A stretch of 64,000 nt of DNA from Wyeomyia smithii (taxonomy: Eukaryota > Arthropoda > Insecta > Diptera > Culicidae), in assembly GCF_029784165.1 (NCBI RefSeq), contig NC_073696.1, forward strand, positions 41,433,858-41,497,857. The letters are read 5' to 3'. The notes below the pieces were generated by a model. The model worked only from the letters and a program-made list of their open reading frames with translations. It was not told the DNA's origin and made no database searches. Positions 9,745 to 21,460 of the stretch are shown here, in pieces (position 1 is the first letter of the stretch; each line of letters begins with the position of its first letter). The position numbers and the translations under genes were made by a program.

Positions 9745-12406
9745 TTATTGGCTATAAAGAGAGCTTATCGTAGCAATTGAGGATTGCAACGATTTTTGTC
9801 GAAAATTGTTAATAATTTTATTTGACATAGCTTCTAATGGTTCAACACCAGTAAGTCTATGTAATTCGAGTGTACCAAACCAAGGAGGACGCTTCAAAAT
9901 CATTTTAAGAATTTTATTCTGAATCCTTTGGAGCGTTTTGTTCCTTGTTGAACAGCAACTTGACCAGATCGGTACAGCATAAAGCATTGCTGGTCTAAAA
10001 ATTTGTTTGTAAATCAAAAGTTTGTTCTTTAAACAAAGTTTAGAATTCCTGTTAATGAGAGGATATAAACATCTCGTATATTTGATGCACTTGGCTTGTA
10101 TACTCTCAATGTGCTCTTTGAAAATAAGTTTTTTATCATAAATTAGTCCCAAGTACTTAACCTCGTCGGACCAACTTAAAATAACCCCATTCAACTTGAC
10201 AACGTGATAACTGTTTGGCTTGAGGAAAGAAGCCCTAGGCTTATGCGGAAAAATTATCATTTGAGTTTTAGAAGCATTGGGAGAGATTTTCCACTTTTGC
10301 AAGTAGGAAGAAAAAATATCTAAACTTTTCTGCAATCGACTGCATATGACACGAAGACTTTTCCCTTTTACGGAAATGCTTGTGTCATCGCAGAACAATG
10401 ACTTTGTGCATCCTGGAGGCAAATCAGGAAGATCTGAAGTGAATATGTTGTACAGGACTGGACCCAAGACTGAACCTTGAGGTACACCTGCTCTGACAGG
10501 AAATCTATCAGATTTTGAACTCTGATAGACAACCTGCAGAGTTCGATCAGTAAGATAATTTTTTAAAATTTTGATTAGGAAAATTGGAAAATTAAAAGTT
10601 TGCAATTTCGCAATCAAACCTTTATGCCAAACACTGTCGAATGCTTTTTCTATGTCTAAAAGAGCAGCTCCAGTGGAATAACCTTGAGATTTGTTAGCTC
10701 GTATCATATTAGTAACTCTGAGCAATTGATGAGTTGTGGAATGTCCATGGCGAAATCCAAACTGTTCATTTACAAAAATTGAATTTTCGTTGATGTGTGA
10801 CATCATTCTGTTAAGAATAATTCTCTCAAACAGTTTACTTATTGAAGAAAGCAAACTGATTGGTCGATAACTTGAAACTTCAGCTGGGTTCTTATCCGGT
10901 TTTAAAATGGGAGTAATTTTTGCATTTTTCCATAATTTGGGAAAATATGCAATTTTGAAGCAGCAATTGAAAATTTTCACTAAAAATTCCATTGTGCTCT
11001 CAGGGAGATGTTTGATTAGTACATTAAAGATGCCATCGTCACCAGGTGCTTTCATATTTTTGAAATTTTTAATAATTGATTTAATCTCATTCAAGTTAGT
11101 TTCAATTATTTCTGCAGGTAAAAAATTCTGGGAAGAAATTAAATCAAATTGACGTGTGACTTCATTTTCAATTGGACTCACAAAATTCAAATTTGAGTTA
11201 TGAACACTCTCAAACTGCTGAGCAAGTCTTTGAGCCTTTTGTTCATTGGATACAAGAAAACGTTCACCATCTTTGAGAACTTGAATAGGCTTTGAAGGTT
11301 TCTTAAGAATCTTCGACAGCTTCCAAAATGGTTTTGAATATGGTTTCAATTTTTCAACTTTAGTCTCAAAATTTTGATTTCTCAGAAGAGTAAATCTATG
11401 CTTAATCTCTTTCTGTAAATCTTTATAAATAGTTTTAAAAACAGGGTCACGAGAACGTTGATATTGACGTCTGCGGACATTTTTCAAACGAATTAGAAGT
11501 TGAAGATTTTCGTCAATTATTGATGAATCAAATTTCACTTGAGCCTTTGGAACAGAATAATTCCTGGCATCAACAATTGCACATTTTAATGCTTCCAAAG
11601 CGGAATCAATATTCACTTCGTTTTGCAAATCAAGCTCATTATTGGAATTTCTCTCGATATGAGTTTTGTATCTTTCCCAATTAGCCTTGTTATAATTAAA
11701 AACAGAGCTCATAGGGTTTAAAACTGATTCATGTGATAAAGAAAAAGTTATTGGAAGATGGTCAGAATCAAAGTAAGCATGTGTGATCAAATCACTACAT
11801 ACATGACTTTGATCTGTAAGCACCAAATCAATTGTTGAAGGGTTTCTTACAGAAGAAAAGCATGTAGGACTATTCGGAGACAAAATAGAATAGTATCCTG
11901 AAGAACAATCATTGAATAAAATTTTGCCATTGGAATTACTTTGAGTATTATTCCATGAACGATGTTTAGCGTTAAAATCGCCGATTATGAAAAATTTCGA
12001 ACGATTTCTGGTGAGTTTTTGTAAATCACCTTTAAAATAATTTTTGAGCTCGCGTGTGCATTGAAATGGTAAATATGCTGCGGCAATAAATAAAATCCCA
12101 AGTTCAGTTTGAACTTCAATTCCCAAAGTTTCAATGACTTTCGTCTCAAGATGGGGAAGAGCACGATGCTTGATTCGGCGATGAATAACAATTGCAACTC
12201 CACCGCCGGAACCCTGAATCCTATCATATCTATGAACCACGTAATTGGTATCATATTTTAATTTTATATTAGGTTTCAAAAATGTTTCAGTAATAATTGC
12301 AATATGCACATTATTTACTGTTAAAAAATTTGAAAAGCTCATTCTCATTGGCCTTCAATGAGCGAGCATTCCAATTTAATATTTTAATTGTTTTATTTAA
12401 AATCAT
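9745..12406 (-). pseudogene. Jockey ORF2: AP endonuclease + reverse transcriptase (one frameshift)
   Basis: The protein would be about 886 residues, the usual size for Jockey ORF2. I start it at ATG 12404-12406 because that frame gives KILNWNARSLKANENELFKF, the conserved N-terminal endonuclease block. A run of six T (minus strand, around 12327-12332) with one base too many shifts this out of frame with the remaining 867 residues. Endonuclease motifs: ETFL, IGDFNAKH, SDHLPITF. RT motifs: KAPGDDGI, YRPISLLSSISKLFERII, LLDIEKAFDSVWHKGL, AGVPQGSVLGP and FCDD, where most relatives have FADD. The ORF nicks chromosomal DNA and copies the element RNA at the nick. Without the frameshift it would look functional. 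Confidence 0.92.
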
Positions 12407-12465
12407 TGCTAAATTTTAAATAAGAAACAATTTTAATAGTAAAATTTGTGCCTATTTGAATGACT

Positions 12466-13716
12466 TCAAACATTGATTTTGCCTGCAACATGGCGTTCAT
12501 AAGATCGAACATTGCCTGTTGCAAAAAAAGAAAGTTTACCTGCCGTAATAGGCCCCAGGCAGTTGACATTAGAAAAAATATTTTCGGCAGCAATATTAGC
12601 TGGAGTAACAGGTGTACAATTATTTTCTAGCGTGTTTTGCTTACCCATATTAACGGTCATTTTCGAACTACCAACACTAGGCGGTATAATGTTCGAACTA
12701 CCTGTAACCTGTGCATAAGTTAAACGGGTATGCAAAGGAGTAGGTAAACTATGCGTCACTGGTACGCTTGGAGAATTTTGTTTTGAAGTTGGTTTTAATT
12801 GAGAAATTGAATTTTGTTTACCTTGCCTTGCCTTAACAATTGCTAAACGGACTGGGCATTGATAAAAATTTGTCATATGGTTGCCGTTACAATTCGCACA
12901 GCGAAAATTTTTACTCTCTTTCACAGGTCATGTGTCCTTTTTGTGAGAAGAGTCTCCACAATTAAGACATTTTTGGTCCATGTTACAGAATTTGGAACCA
13001 TGGCCATAACGTTGGCAAGTACGGCATTGGGTGATATGCTTTTCACCTCCGCCATACTTCCTATAAATTTCGCACTTTACACGCACATTATACAAAGCAT
13101 GTGCTTTTTCATAAAATTTTAAGTTGTTAACCTCATTGCGGTTAAAATGAATTAAATAATTAATAAGGGAAATTCCAGTTCTCTGACTGTTTTCGCCTCG
13201 TGATTTTTGCTTCATTAGAATTACTTGGGTGGGGGCTATGCCAAGTAATTCTGTTAAAGTAAGTTTGATCTCATCAACGGTTTGATCGTTGGTGAGACCT
13301 TTCAATACGACCTTGAACGGCTTGGCGTTCTTGGTGTCATATGTAAAAAGTTTGTACATCTTGTCAGTTAAATACTGAACAAGACGATCACGACCCTTTA
13401 CTGAGTCGGCTAATAAGCGGCATTCACCTCTACGGCCAATTTGATAGGTAACTTTAACGTCAGAAACAAACGTTGAAAGTTCCTTTTTGAATATATTAAA
13501 TTCAGAAGAAGTAGTTACCACAATAGGTGGAACTTTCTCCTTTTTTAAAGATTTTATATTTTGTATAGTTTCATTATTGGTAACTTCCATTTCACCAGCT
13601 TCTTGCTCAGGCAAAATATCAAAAGGATTGTCACTACAGACACTCGAAGTGTCAGAAAGAGATGCCTCTCTTTTCCTCCCCGCAGCGATGCGAGGTTTCT
13701 TTTTCCGTCCAGCCAT
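12466..13716 (-). pseudogene. Jockey ORF1 (gag-like, CCHC zinc knuckles; one nonsense codon)
   Basis: The start is taken at M of MAGRKKKPR (13716), not the upstream in-frame ATG at 13758, because the basic N-terminus is typical and the upstream residues look like 5' UTR. About 416 codons. Order: basic/Ser-rich N-terminus, a central RNA-binding region (VVLKGLTNDQTVDEIK), then three zinc knuckles: CRTCQRYGHGSKFC, CLNCGDSSHKKDT-stop, CANCNGNHMTNFYQC. A TGA at 12928-12930 sits exactly where the last Cys of the second knuckle belongs (TGY to TGA), and the same frame continues to 12466. ORF1 proteins bind element RNA and form cytoplasmic RNP particles. Termination here would remove the third knuckle and the C-terminus. 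Confidence 0.92.
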
Positions 13717-13916
13717 TTCAGGTGATACGAAAAAAGTTAAAACAAATGTTAAATTCAAAAGTAGGTAGTCTTGAGAAAGACTGATGGGAAATAACTTTCA
13801 GGTAGTCTTTAAAAGACACACTGACAAAACACAAACTTTGAAGCTATAGGCAGTCAAAGACCAGTCCACAAGCAACCGAAAAAACGTCTGATCTGTAGGA
13901 CAGTTCAAGACGCACT

Positions 13917-13932
13917 GTGAATTGATAAGGTT
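13917..13932. repeat. Target-site duplication, right copy (16 bp)
   Basis: Identical to 9488-9503. It marks the 5' end of the minus-strand Jockey element at 13916. Confidence 0.9.
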
Positions 13933-14135
13933 ATATCTTTATTAATTTAGTTAATAGGTACCCAAAATAATAAGTATTGATTGCTGGTTACACTGCTTCA
14001 ACCCTAGCAGCCCTATAAAAAAAGATACCAATACTAGTACAAATAATTACCAACACAGGTTGATAGAGGTGGCAAAGATTTTCTAACACATTAAGTTTTA
14101 GAAGTTAGTTCCTGTGATTTAAAGAGCAACATTTT

Positions 14136-14596
14136 TATTGCGAAAGGTTCCAGAAAATTTATAAGCAGGAGTGCCTGAAAAAACATTTGTTGCCTTTCCT
14201 CAAGCAACACAGTTGTTCCGTTCTGTTTTGGCCGGATTCGGCATCTTGTCATTACGGAAAAAGGACCATGGGGTGGTATGCCGCGAACAGCGTCCAGGTG
14301 GTGCCAAAGGACATGAACCCTTTCAACCCACCAAAGCTCCGCCTTATAGAAAAATACTGGGCTATCGTCAAGCGGAACCTCAAGTAGACACGAAAGACAG
14401 TTTTCAACGAGATGGAGCTCAAGGCTAACTGGCGTTCTGCGGCAAACAAAGATACCATGAAGGCTGTAAAAACTTGATAGAAGAAACCAAGAGAAAGGTC
14501 CGACAATTTACATTCGCTAAAAAAAGCTTGAGTCAATATTTTGCCTTTATCCTGTACGAATTAAACTTTTTGACCGTAACACCCTTTACTTCTTAA
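14136..14596 (+). pseudogene. Tc1/mariner-superfamily DD37E transposase, C-terminal remnant
   Basis: The frame starting about 14136 reads FQKIYKQECLKKHLLPFLK, then FWPDSASCHYGK, NSVQVVPKDMNPFNPP, LRLIEKYWAIVKRNLK. The Asp of WPD and the Glu of LIEKYW are separated by 37 residues, the DD37E spacing described from mosquitoes. An in-frame TAG follows KRNLK. A one-base shift near 14475 restores LIEETKRKVRQFTFAKK to a stop at 14596. The N-terminal DNA-binding half and first catalytic Asp are missing. No terminal inverted repeats were found nearby, so this is a truncated relic. Confidence 0.82.
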
Positions 14597-17500
14597 GTGT
14601 AATGTTTTAAAGTCGTCTATTGCATTGAAAATACACTAGAGCATCAATTGAGTTATGGCCAACACACATTCGTTATCAGGGTTTCGAACTTAATCAAAAG
14701 CTGCTCGGGAAATATTATGCAATTATGCGGAGTTTGCTGATGAGATAGCAATAAGTTGTTTACTACACTGAGAGACTTCAACAGTTAACCTTACCGAATT
14801 GGAAAATTCTCTCTAGGACCTCAGAGTAAAATAGAACATGTATACTTATCTAAAAAGGTAGGTGCGCCAACCAGTGACAAGAAGTTTAATAAATAAAAAA
14901 ACTAGGAATTTTTTTATCTCTGTGTACCTATTGATATTTTAATTTCATTTCATTTCTTGAAACCCTTGCGTTCGTTGTTAATTTGAATGTCGTGATATGC
15001 AGTTAACCTCTATCGTGCTGCGTTTAATTAAATACGTTTTTTCTTAACACCGTTTCCATCGGTCAAAGTACTACAACTCTATTGCCATGCAGGAGGAAAA
15101 TCAGTTTCTGACCGGGTTTTATCGAAACCAATCTACTTGGAAAATTTCCCCCCTCCGGTCGAACATACAGTGAATCCAATTTCCAATAAATGCATCGAAG
15201 AGCAGTAAACCACCTAAACGTGTGCAACCTTGGTTCCAATGAAAAAGCTCCGAGATGGGTAAAGCACAGAATGCGCGACGACCCAATGCAACACAGTCAG
15301 CAGGTAACGCCTCGCCTCGATGGAAGAAGAAACCAGCGAATATCACAGATGAACGGTTTTATTAGTAGAGCAAATTCAATCGAGCAAATTTTGCATCGTA
15401 CGTAAATACCGCGCGTGGCGCGATTTTGGAGATCGAGTGCATCGCTGTTAAAGCTAATTGACTTTTTTGCATCGTATAAAATCCATAGAAAAGTTATTAA
15501 AAGTGTTTTTTTCTTTAAAAATTGCATCAGGTGGGTATCCCTGTTGCCGGACCAATGGTTTGAAAGCCAAAATTTGAATTTTTATCATTTATATATGGGC
15601 CGCTTTCGATCTGCCAAAAACAGTCGTTGAATAAAAAGTCGTAGTTCAGTCAGAAAGATTAAGATCTGACAAGGATCTTTCAATGCTGCCCAGCAATTTA
15701 ATGAAATGGACAAACAAAGTCTGCCGGCGAGCAAACTTTTCAACAAGATGCTGTTTGATCCCGGGTCTTGACGAGACATACGTTAAAAAGAACTGAGTGA
15801 GAAGTTTTCTGTTCTATTCGCTGGAAGGAAAAAGTCCCATAAAGTATGGGGCCCCAATTCGGCCAAGCTTTTAGACTTTGGGATGTGTTAGCAGCAGTTG
15901 TTGCTAATCGAGAATGTTTGTGACTAAATGTCTGTTCTAAGTGTTCATCTGAAACTCAATTATGTGTAGTATTCGTTTATCATCTAGTTACAGTTTAAAA
16001 ATAATACCAAAAAAGGCTTGCTCATCACATACCTTTTATAGTAATTTATTTTTTTCGTAAACATATTGTGATGGCACCAAAATTGAACATTTCTTGATTG
16101 GTTAATTTTACAATCATGCCACTAATTGCTCAAAAGAATCGTTGGTGGCCACACAGCCAAATCGGGAGAGCAATTGACAATGTAAGCTATAATTATATAA
16201 AAAAATTTATATGTACGTTAATCGGTCGATTACGATTACCATTTGGATCCCGCTGTCGGTGTACTATACAGCACAATTACCGGCAGCAAGAAACTCGTTC
16301 ACCCGCTTTCCGCCGTAAGTTATTAAACTCATCATTAAACTCGCTTTCGGATGGCCGCCGTACAGCAGCGAAATCACCGGAAAGTGATCATTAAATTGCA
16401 CCACCACCGCCGACCCGAGAGTGCAACGCTATGCATCTTTTATTAAATCACTCTTGCAAATCATTGTTGAAAATAAAATTTTCAATTATTTTAACATAAA
16501 ACCCACTTTTGGACGCACAGTTTCGTTTATTGCTTGCTCACGAAGACGACAAGTTATGACTGCGTCAAATAGCCAGAAAACGTGTTCCTGCACTGTGTGC
16601 ACACATCCCTTCGGAGTGCATGGGGCAGTTTCTGATCACCTCGTTCCCGTCTGTCCGTTTGCTGCGAGTAAAACACGCTGATGAGTAAGTATTCACGTTA
16701 TATTGACGATGGGTCATCATTGTTTCACAGGTGGTCATTATATGTAAATCAAGTGTTTACAAGCGCCATCGATGAATAAACATTTATTCTGGAAATTATT
16801 GCATTTTTTTCACACGATGTCCTGTCGCAAGATAATCCACGTGTGGCTTAGATCGATGCTTCTCTTCTCAAGCATCATTAGCTACAGGGTAATCGAATAT
16901 TTTAAATTGTCGAAGGGTCACCGCCTTTTTATGATGACTCCAACAACTGAAATATTATTTGAAATTGTAAAAACTGCACAGCTAATGTCTAGATACTTTT
17001 GTTTATGTGATATACAGACTTCACGGTAAACCACGACAGCTCGGGCGTATTTTGTTAGAAAATAAAGTCGAAAAACTTCAAACAAACATTCACATTTGTC
17101 TGACTCACTCATCATTTCCACGTTAGGAGAACACTCAACCCAGCCAGATTTTTTCGGGTGCTTCCATTATATTCCATTCCGTGAAACCGGGCAAAACCTC
17201 AATGAATTATTCACTCAAATGCACAACATTAATTACCGCTACTGTTGGCAAAAAGGGCGTTTAGCAAACTTGTTCGCTTAAATAAAACATTCTATCTATA
17301 GTGCAAAAAGGGTTGCGTTCGGTGGAAACCCCATGTAAAACAATTGCCACACAAAAGGAGTATGCAAATAGCTACATTTTCAGTGAAGAAGAGCTCGCCA
17401 CTTTTGGCTGCCAGCAGCACCCAACCAAATCCTTTCGCCACTGTTGACTTTTTCCGAGTAAAGCATGTTTATTCCGTGGTTTACTGGTACTGTTTGTTGA

Positions 17501-18400
17501 GCCCTGTAGTGGAAAGTGTCCGGTGCGAGGGAACCGATTTAGACGAAGGTTAAGGCAATGACCTAGATAAATATATTTTTGGCAAGCGTTGTCTGTCCCA
17601 AGCGCTACTGTCCGAGACGGAAAGTTACGGGGTCACCATGAATAGGTAGACGTCTGGTTTCAATTTGCAGCTAACAGTTTTTACTGGATTTGCCTAATGT
17701 GGGGCATGAAAATCCTTTAACAAGAGCAATACGTTGTACAGAATAAGTTGATCTTTAATTTGAGAAAATGTGTTGGTCTATAGAAGGAAACATAATAATG
17801 CATAGCTATTTTATCATTGACAAAAAAAAAGTCTGAGTAAGTGGAATGGGGGGCAAAAGAATCCGTTTCCTCGTGGTGCAGCTTGGGCATTGCTAAATGG
17901 ACTCAACAAATAGTTTTTTGATGCGAATCCTTTCTGATCCCCAATTCCTTAGTACTTACGGGAGAGTCGCTGAGTCTGTGGCCTCCTAATAAGTAAGTAC
18001 CGCATTATCAATATCCTCTCGAATATCCCCAAACCACGATAAAGATGGGCGTAGCCCGTAATGATGATTGTCAGGCTTACTTCAGCTCAAATTGGTTCAA
18101 ATGTTCCTCACGCAATCTGAGTGGAAGTGTTGGTCACCAGTCTGCAATCTACGAAATAGGTAAAGATCTGTGTGTTTTAGAATTTTTTTACTACGCAGCG
18201 CTAGTGTAGCTGCACTACACTGTATCCAGGTTCGTGGCTCTTCAGAAGATCCGGCGATACCTTAAAAGGCCTTCCATATGACACTGATTTTATGAAAATC
18301 GGTCAAGACATCTCTGAAAAACATAAGTGAGATTAAATAGTCTAAATAGTAGATTTATTTTTTCAACCCTTCTCTATTATTTTTTATTATTTATTCAGTA
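14597..18400. other. About 3.8 kb without a recognisable gene
   Basis: GC content varies (richer near 15100-15430, 16230-16420 and 17380-17620), but no reading frame shows a family motif and I see no repeat ends. It looks like single-copy intergenic or intronic DNA. Confidence 0.5.
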
Positions 18401-18479
18401 TTCCAATGGCATGGCCTTATTAACAAATTTTGTTCTATTCACTCGGTTATTGGCTGTCGCTCTCTAATTCCTGGGACAC

Positions 18480-20345
18480 CGTGTACTTCCCACTGGATCT
18501 CGTTCTACCTGGTATACCCATCTTGCCCGCTGCGCCTTCCTGATTCAAGGCAAACACCATCTTCGCAGGGTAGGTGCCGTCATTCTTGCAACTTGCCCTG
18601 CCCAGCGTATCCGTCCAGCTTCAGCCATCTTTTGAATACTAAATTCGCCGTAGAGCTGCGCAAGCTCATGGGTCATACTCCGCCTCCATACTCCGTTCTT
18701 CTGCACGCCGCCAAAGACCGTCATTCGGAAACTTCGAACGAACTGACTGGATTTGGACCCGATAATCCATCCGAACTCCGCACACAGCACTGCGTCCCAT
18801 CCACCGTAGACTGATAAATCCTGTCATTTTTCCCGGAAAACCGTTTTCGTTCATGACCTTCTATAGTTCTTTTTGGTTGATAGTGCCATATTCACGTCAT
18901 AAAGCTTTGGTTCGTCGTAGACCATCCTTCCACGAAGCCGACCTGATAGCTTCCCATAAATCTGTTGGCTAGTGGTGAGAGTTGGCGGAAAATTATTTGG
19001 TGAAGCACTTTGTAGGCGGCATCCAGTAACGTCCTGAATCGTACGATAATTCCCACAGTTCAATTTGTCGCCTTTCGTATAGATAGAGCAGATAACTCCG
19101 TCCTTTCTCTCCTCCCGTAGCTGTTCTGTATCCCAAATTCTTGTAATCAGCCGGTGCAAACGGGTGGCCTGCTTTCCTGGGCCCATCTTTATAAGCTCCG
19201 CTCCTAGGCCATCCTTGCCAGTCGATTTATTGTTTTTCAGCTGCACGATGGCATCCTCAACTTCGCTTCGCGGGGTCGCTGTCTACGCTGTCATGGTCCT
19301 CTGCCTGGGCGCCATTCCGGTGTTCGTCGAAGTGCTGCTTCCACCATTAAGTCACCTCACGATCATCCGTCAGAATACAATCATCTTTATTGCGCCATAT
19401 TTCGGCTCGCGGCACAAAGCCTTCGCGGGATGCGTTGAGTTTCTGGTAGAGCTTTCGAGTTTAGTAAGAATTATGCAGCAGTTCCAGCTGTGCATACTCC
19501 TCCTCCTCCTCGGCACTTTTTCTCCTGGAAGATTTGGGAACTGTATTTTCTTCTGTCTGTGTCTTTCTACATTCTGACGAGTGGCACAGCGCGGCTTAGC
19601 CGCCCGCGCAGCGTTTTTTCCCACATTCGTCGTTGAACCACTTGTTTCGTTGGGTTCATTACACATGACCGTTACGTGAGCCGCTACGCTTTTGATCGTT
19701 GTTTTGATGGTGTTCCAGCTGATCCTCTTCCGGCAGCACAGCTTCGAGCAAATACGCGTAGTTTTCGGCTACGTTGGGCTGCTTCAGTCACGCGAGATCT
19801 AACCGGGGTGTCGGTACCAAATGTGGTTAACAACGGAGAGCTTTGAGCACATCACCAGGTAATGGTCCGAGTCGACGTTAGCGCTCTTGTAGGACGACGT
19901 CGATGATGACTGAGGAGTGCTTTGGTGACTTCCAGGTGTACTTTTGTAGAAGATTGTGTTGGACGCAGGTACTACGCACGGCCATGTTCTTGGTGGCGGC
20001 AAAGTCGAATAATCTTAGGCTCGTTTCGTTGGTCAGCTGATGTGCGCTGAACCTTCCAATCACCGGCTGAGCATTGAAATCCCCGATGACGATCTGGATA
20101 TCATGTTTTGGGCAGTAGTCGTACTCACGCTCCAACTGCGCGTAGAGTTCTTTCTTGTCTTCTTCGATACTTCCGGGGTGAGGGCTGTGCACGTTTATGA
20201 TGCTGATGTTGAAGAACCGGCCCTTGATTCTCAACCTGCTAATTCGAGGGCTGATTGGTCACCACCCAATCACCCGTTTCCGCATCTCGACCATCATTAT
20301 AAAAGCTGTCCCCAGCTTATGTGTGTTGCCGCAGCTCTGGTAGAT
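18480..20345 (-). pseudogene. RTE-clade retrotransposon relic (EN + RT), old
   Basis: Minus-strand pieces appear in RTE order. Endonuclease at 20234-19878: INVHSPHPGSIEEDKKELY, CPKHDIQIVIGDFNAQ, then IIDVVL. Linker at 19666-19370. RT at 19246-18851: LKNNKSTGKDGLGAELIKMG, GVICSIYTKGDKLNCGNYRT. C-terminal domain at 18790-18545 with AGRIRWAGQVARM. Many frameshifts and stops separate the blocks, and the catalytic (F/Y)ADD region is not recognisable. RTE elements encode one EN-RT protein. This copy belongs to a different subfamily from 21430-26660 and is more decayed. Confidence 0.78.
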
Positions 20346-21130
20346 GACCATTAGGGTAGCGACTCGTTATATGGTAAAAACGAAACTTGATAGCAGAAAG
20401 CCAGAACCAAGTTTTTTTTTTTGTTATATTTGGGGACCCAAACAATCCTAAATTTTTCGGAAGTCGATTGGTTTTGTCTTCGCTTGGTGTATTGCATTTC
20501 AAATTTATATGGAGATTTGTATGGAAAAACAAACTTTTTTTGCATTTTCCATTCTAAAGAGCTCTTGAAAAATTGAGAGATCGGCAGTTCCACGTCCCGA
20601 GTTTCCAGTCGTTAGTCCGTTTTCGTCGCGTGGGTCTGTGCCAGTCCCAATTTCTTTGTTTATCATTCATCACGTGTGGGGGTTTTACGGTTTGATTCTA
20701 TTGATTTTATTGAGATTTGAACTCATGACCAATCGCATGTGAAAGCCGACTCTGTAATCTTGAAGATGCGTGTTTCTTTTGTTCCAATAAAGTTTCATAA
20801 ACAGTAACGACAGACGGGCCAGGAATGATGGTTTATGAACAGCCCTATCACAAAATACTATCTACATTTTCCTAAGTTATCAATAGTATAGTTGAAACAA
20901 AACTGATGGATTTTGTTATTGAACATGCATTCTAGTATTCCCAGCACTCGTTTGAAAAATACTAAACCCGAGGGAAATCCATTCAAGAGCTAAGTATTTG
21001 AATAACACTTGTACGCTTGAAAGGTGCCTAATAAACAAAAGAAAAACAATCAAAAATTATCAAAGTTAGTCACAGAAATTTTTTGAAAATGTTCAGAAGA
21101 GTTGAAGACAACTATTTTGTCTAGATAAAT
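20346..21130. other. Mixed repeats; decayed SINE copy at 20690-20770
   Basis: A T-rich block at 20405-20590 has the look of a repeat. The segment 20690-20770 matches the SINE at 870-1003 (GATTTGAACTCATGACC is its decayed B-box side). Nothing coding is visible. Confidence 0.45.
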
Positions 21131-21135
21131 TGTCT

Positions 21136-21425
21136 GAGATGTTTTTTTTTGTCTTTCTCCTGGAAAGGCATAGCAATCACTTGCAAAACCGAAGATATAA
21201 AAGTGCTCCAAAGGGCCGGATGTCATATAGCACTCGACTCAGTTCGACAAGCTGAGCATTTTCTGTATGTGTGTGTATGTGTAAATTTTTATTCTCACTT
21301 ACTTTCCTCAGAAATGGCTGGACCCATTTTCATGAAATTGATTGCAATTAAAAGCTCTAGTTCCCCCATAAGACCCTATTAAATTGCGTCGTAATCGGAT
21401 TTTTAGCTTAGAGGTTATGTACTTA
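21136..21425 (+). repeat. Dispersed mosquito-type repeat block
   Basis: From the CTTTCTCCTGGAAAGG hairpin-like start through AGAAATGGCTGGACCCATTT and AGTTCCCCCATAAGACCCTA, this resembles a repeat I recall as common in Aedes genomes. It ends directly at the RTE 3' tail. It could be a 3' UTR or a separate element; no ORF. Confidence 0.45.
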
Positions 21426-21460
21426 CTAACTTTACTTTACTTTGTTGGCTAACGGACCGT

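Larger units (their letters stand above)
9504..13916 (-). mobile_element. Full-length Jockey-clade non-LTR retrotransposon
   Basis: The element is about 4.4 kb. On the minus strand it has a 5' UTR (13916-13717), ORF1 (13716-12466), ORF2 (12406-9745), a 3' UTR and a poly(A) tail (poly(T) at 9504-9523 on the plus strand). A perfect 16 bp duplication flanks it. The intact 5' end, the poly(A) and the unmutated TSD indicate a fairly recent insertion by target-primed reverse transcription. Both ORFs nevertheless carry one disabling change each. Jockey-clade elements use an internal promoter at the very 5' end; I see TCAGTGTGTC near 13815 on the minus strand as a possible initiator but cannot test it. 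Confidence 0.92.
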
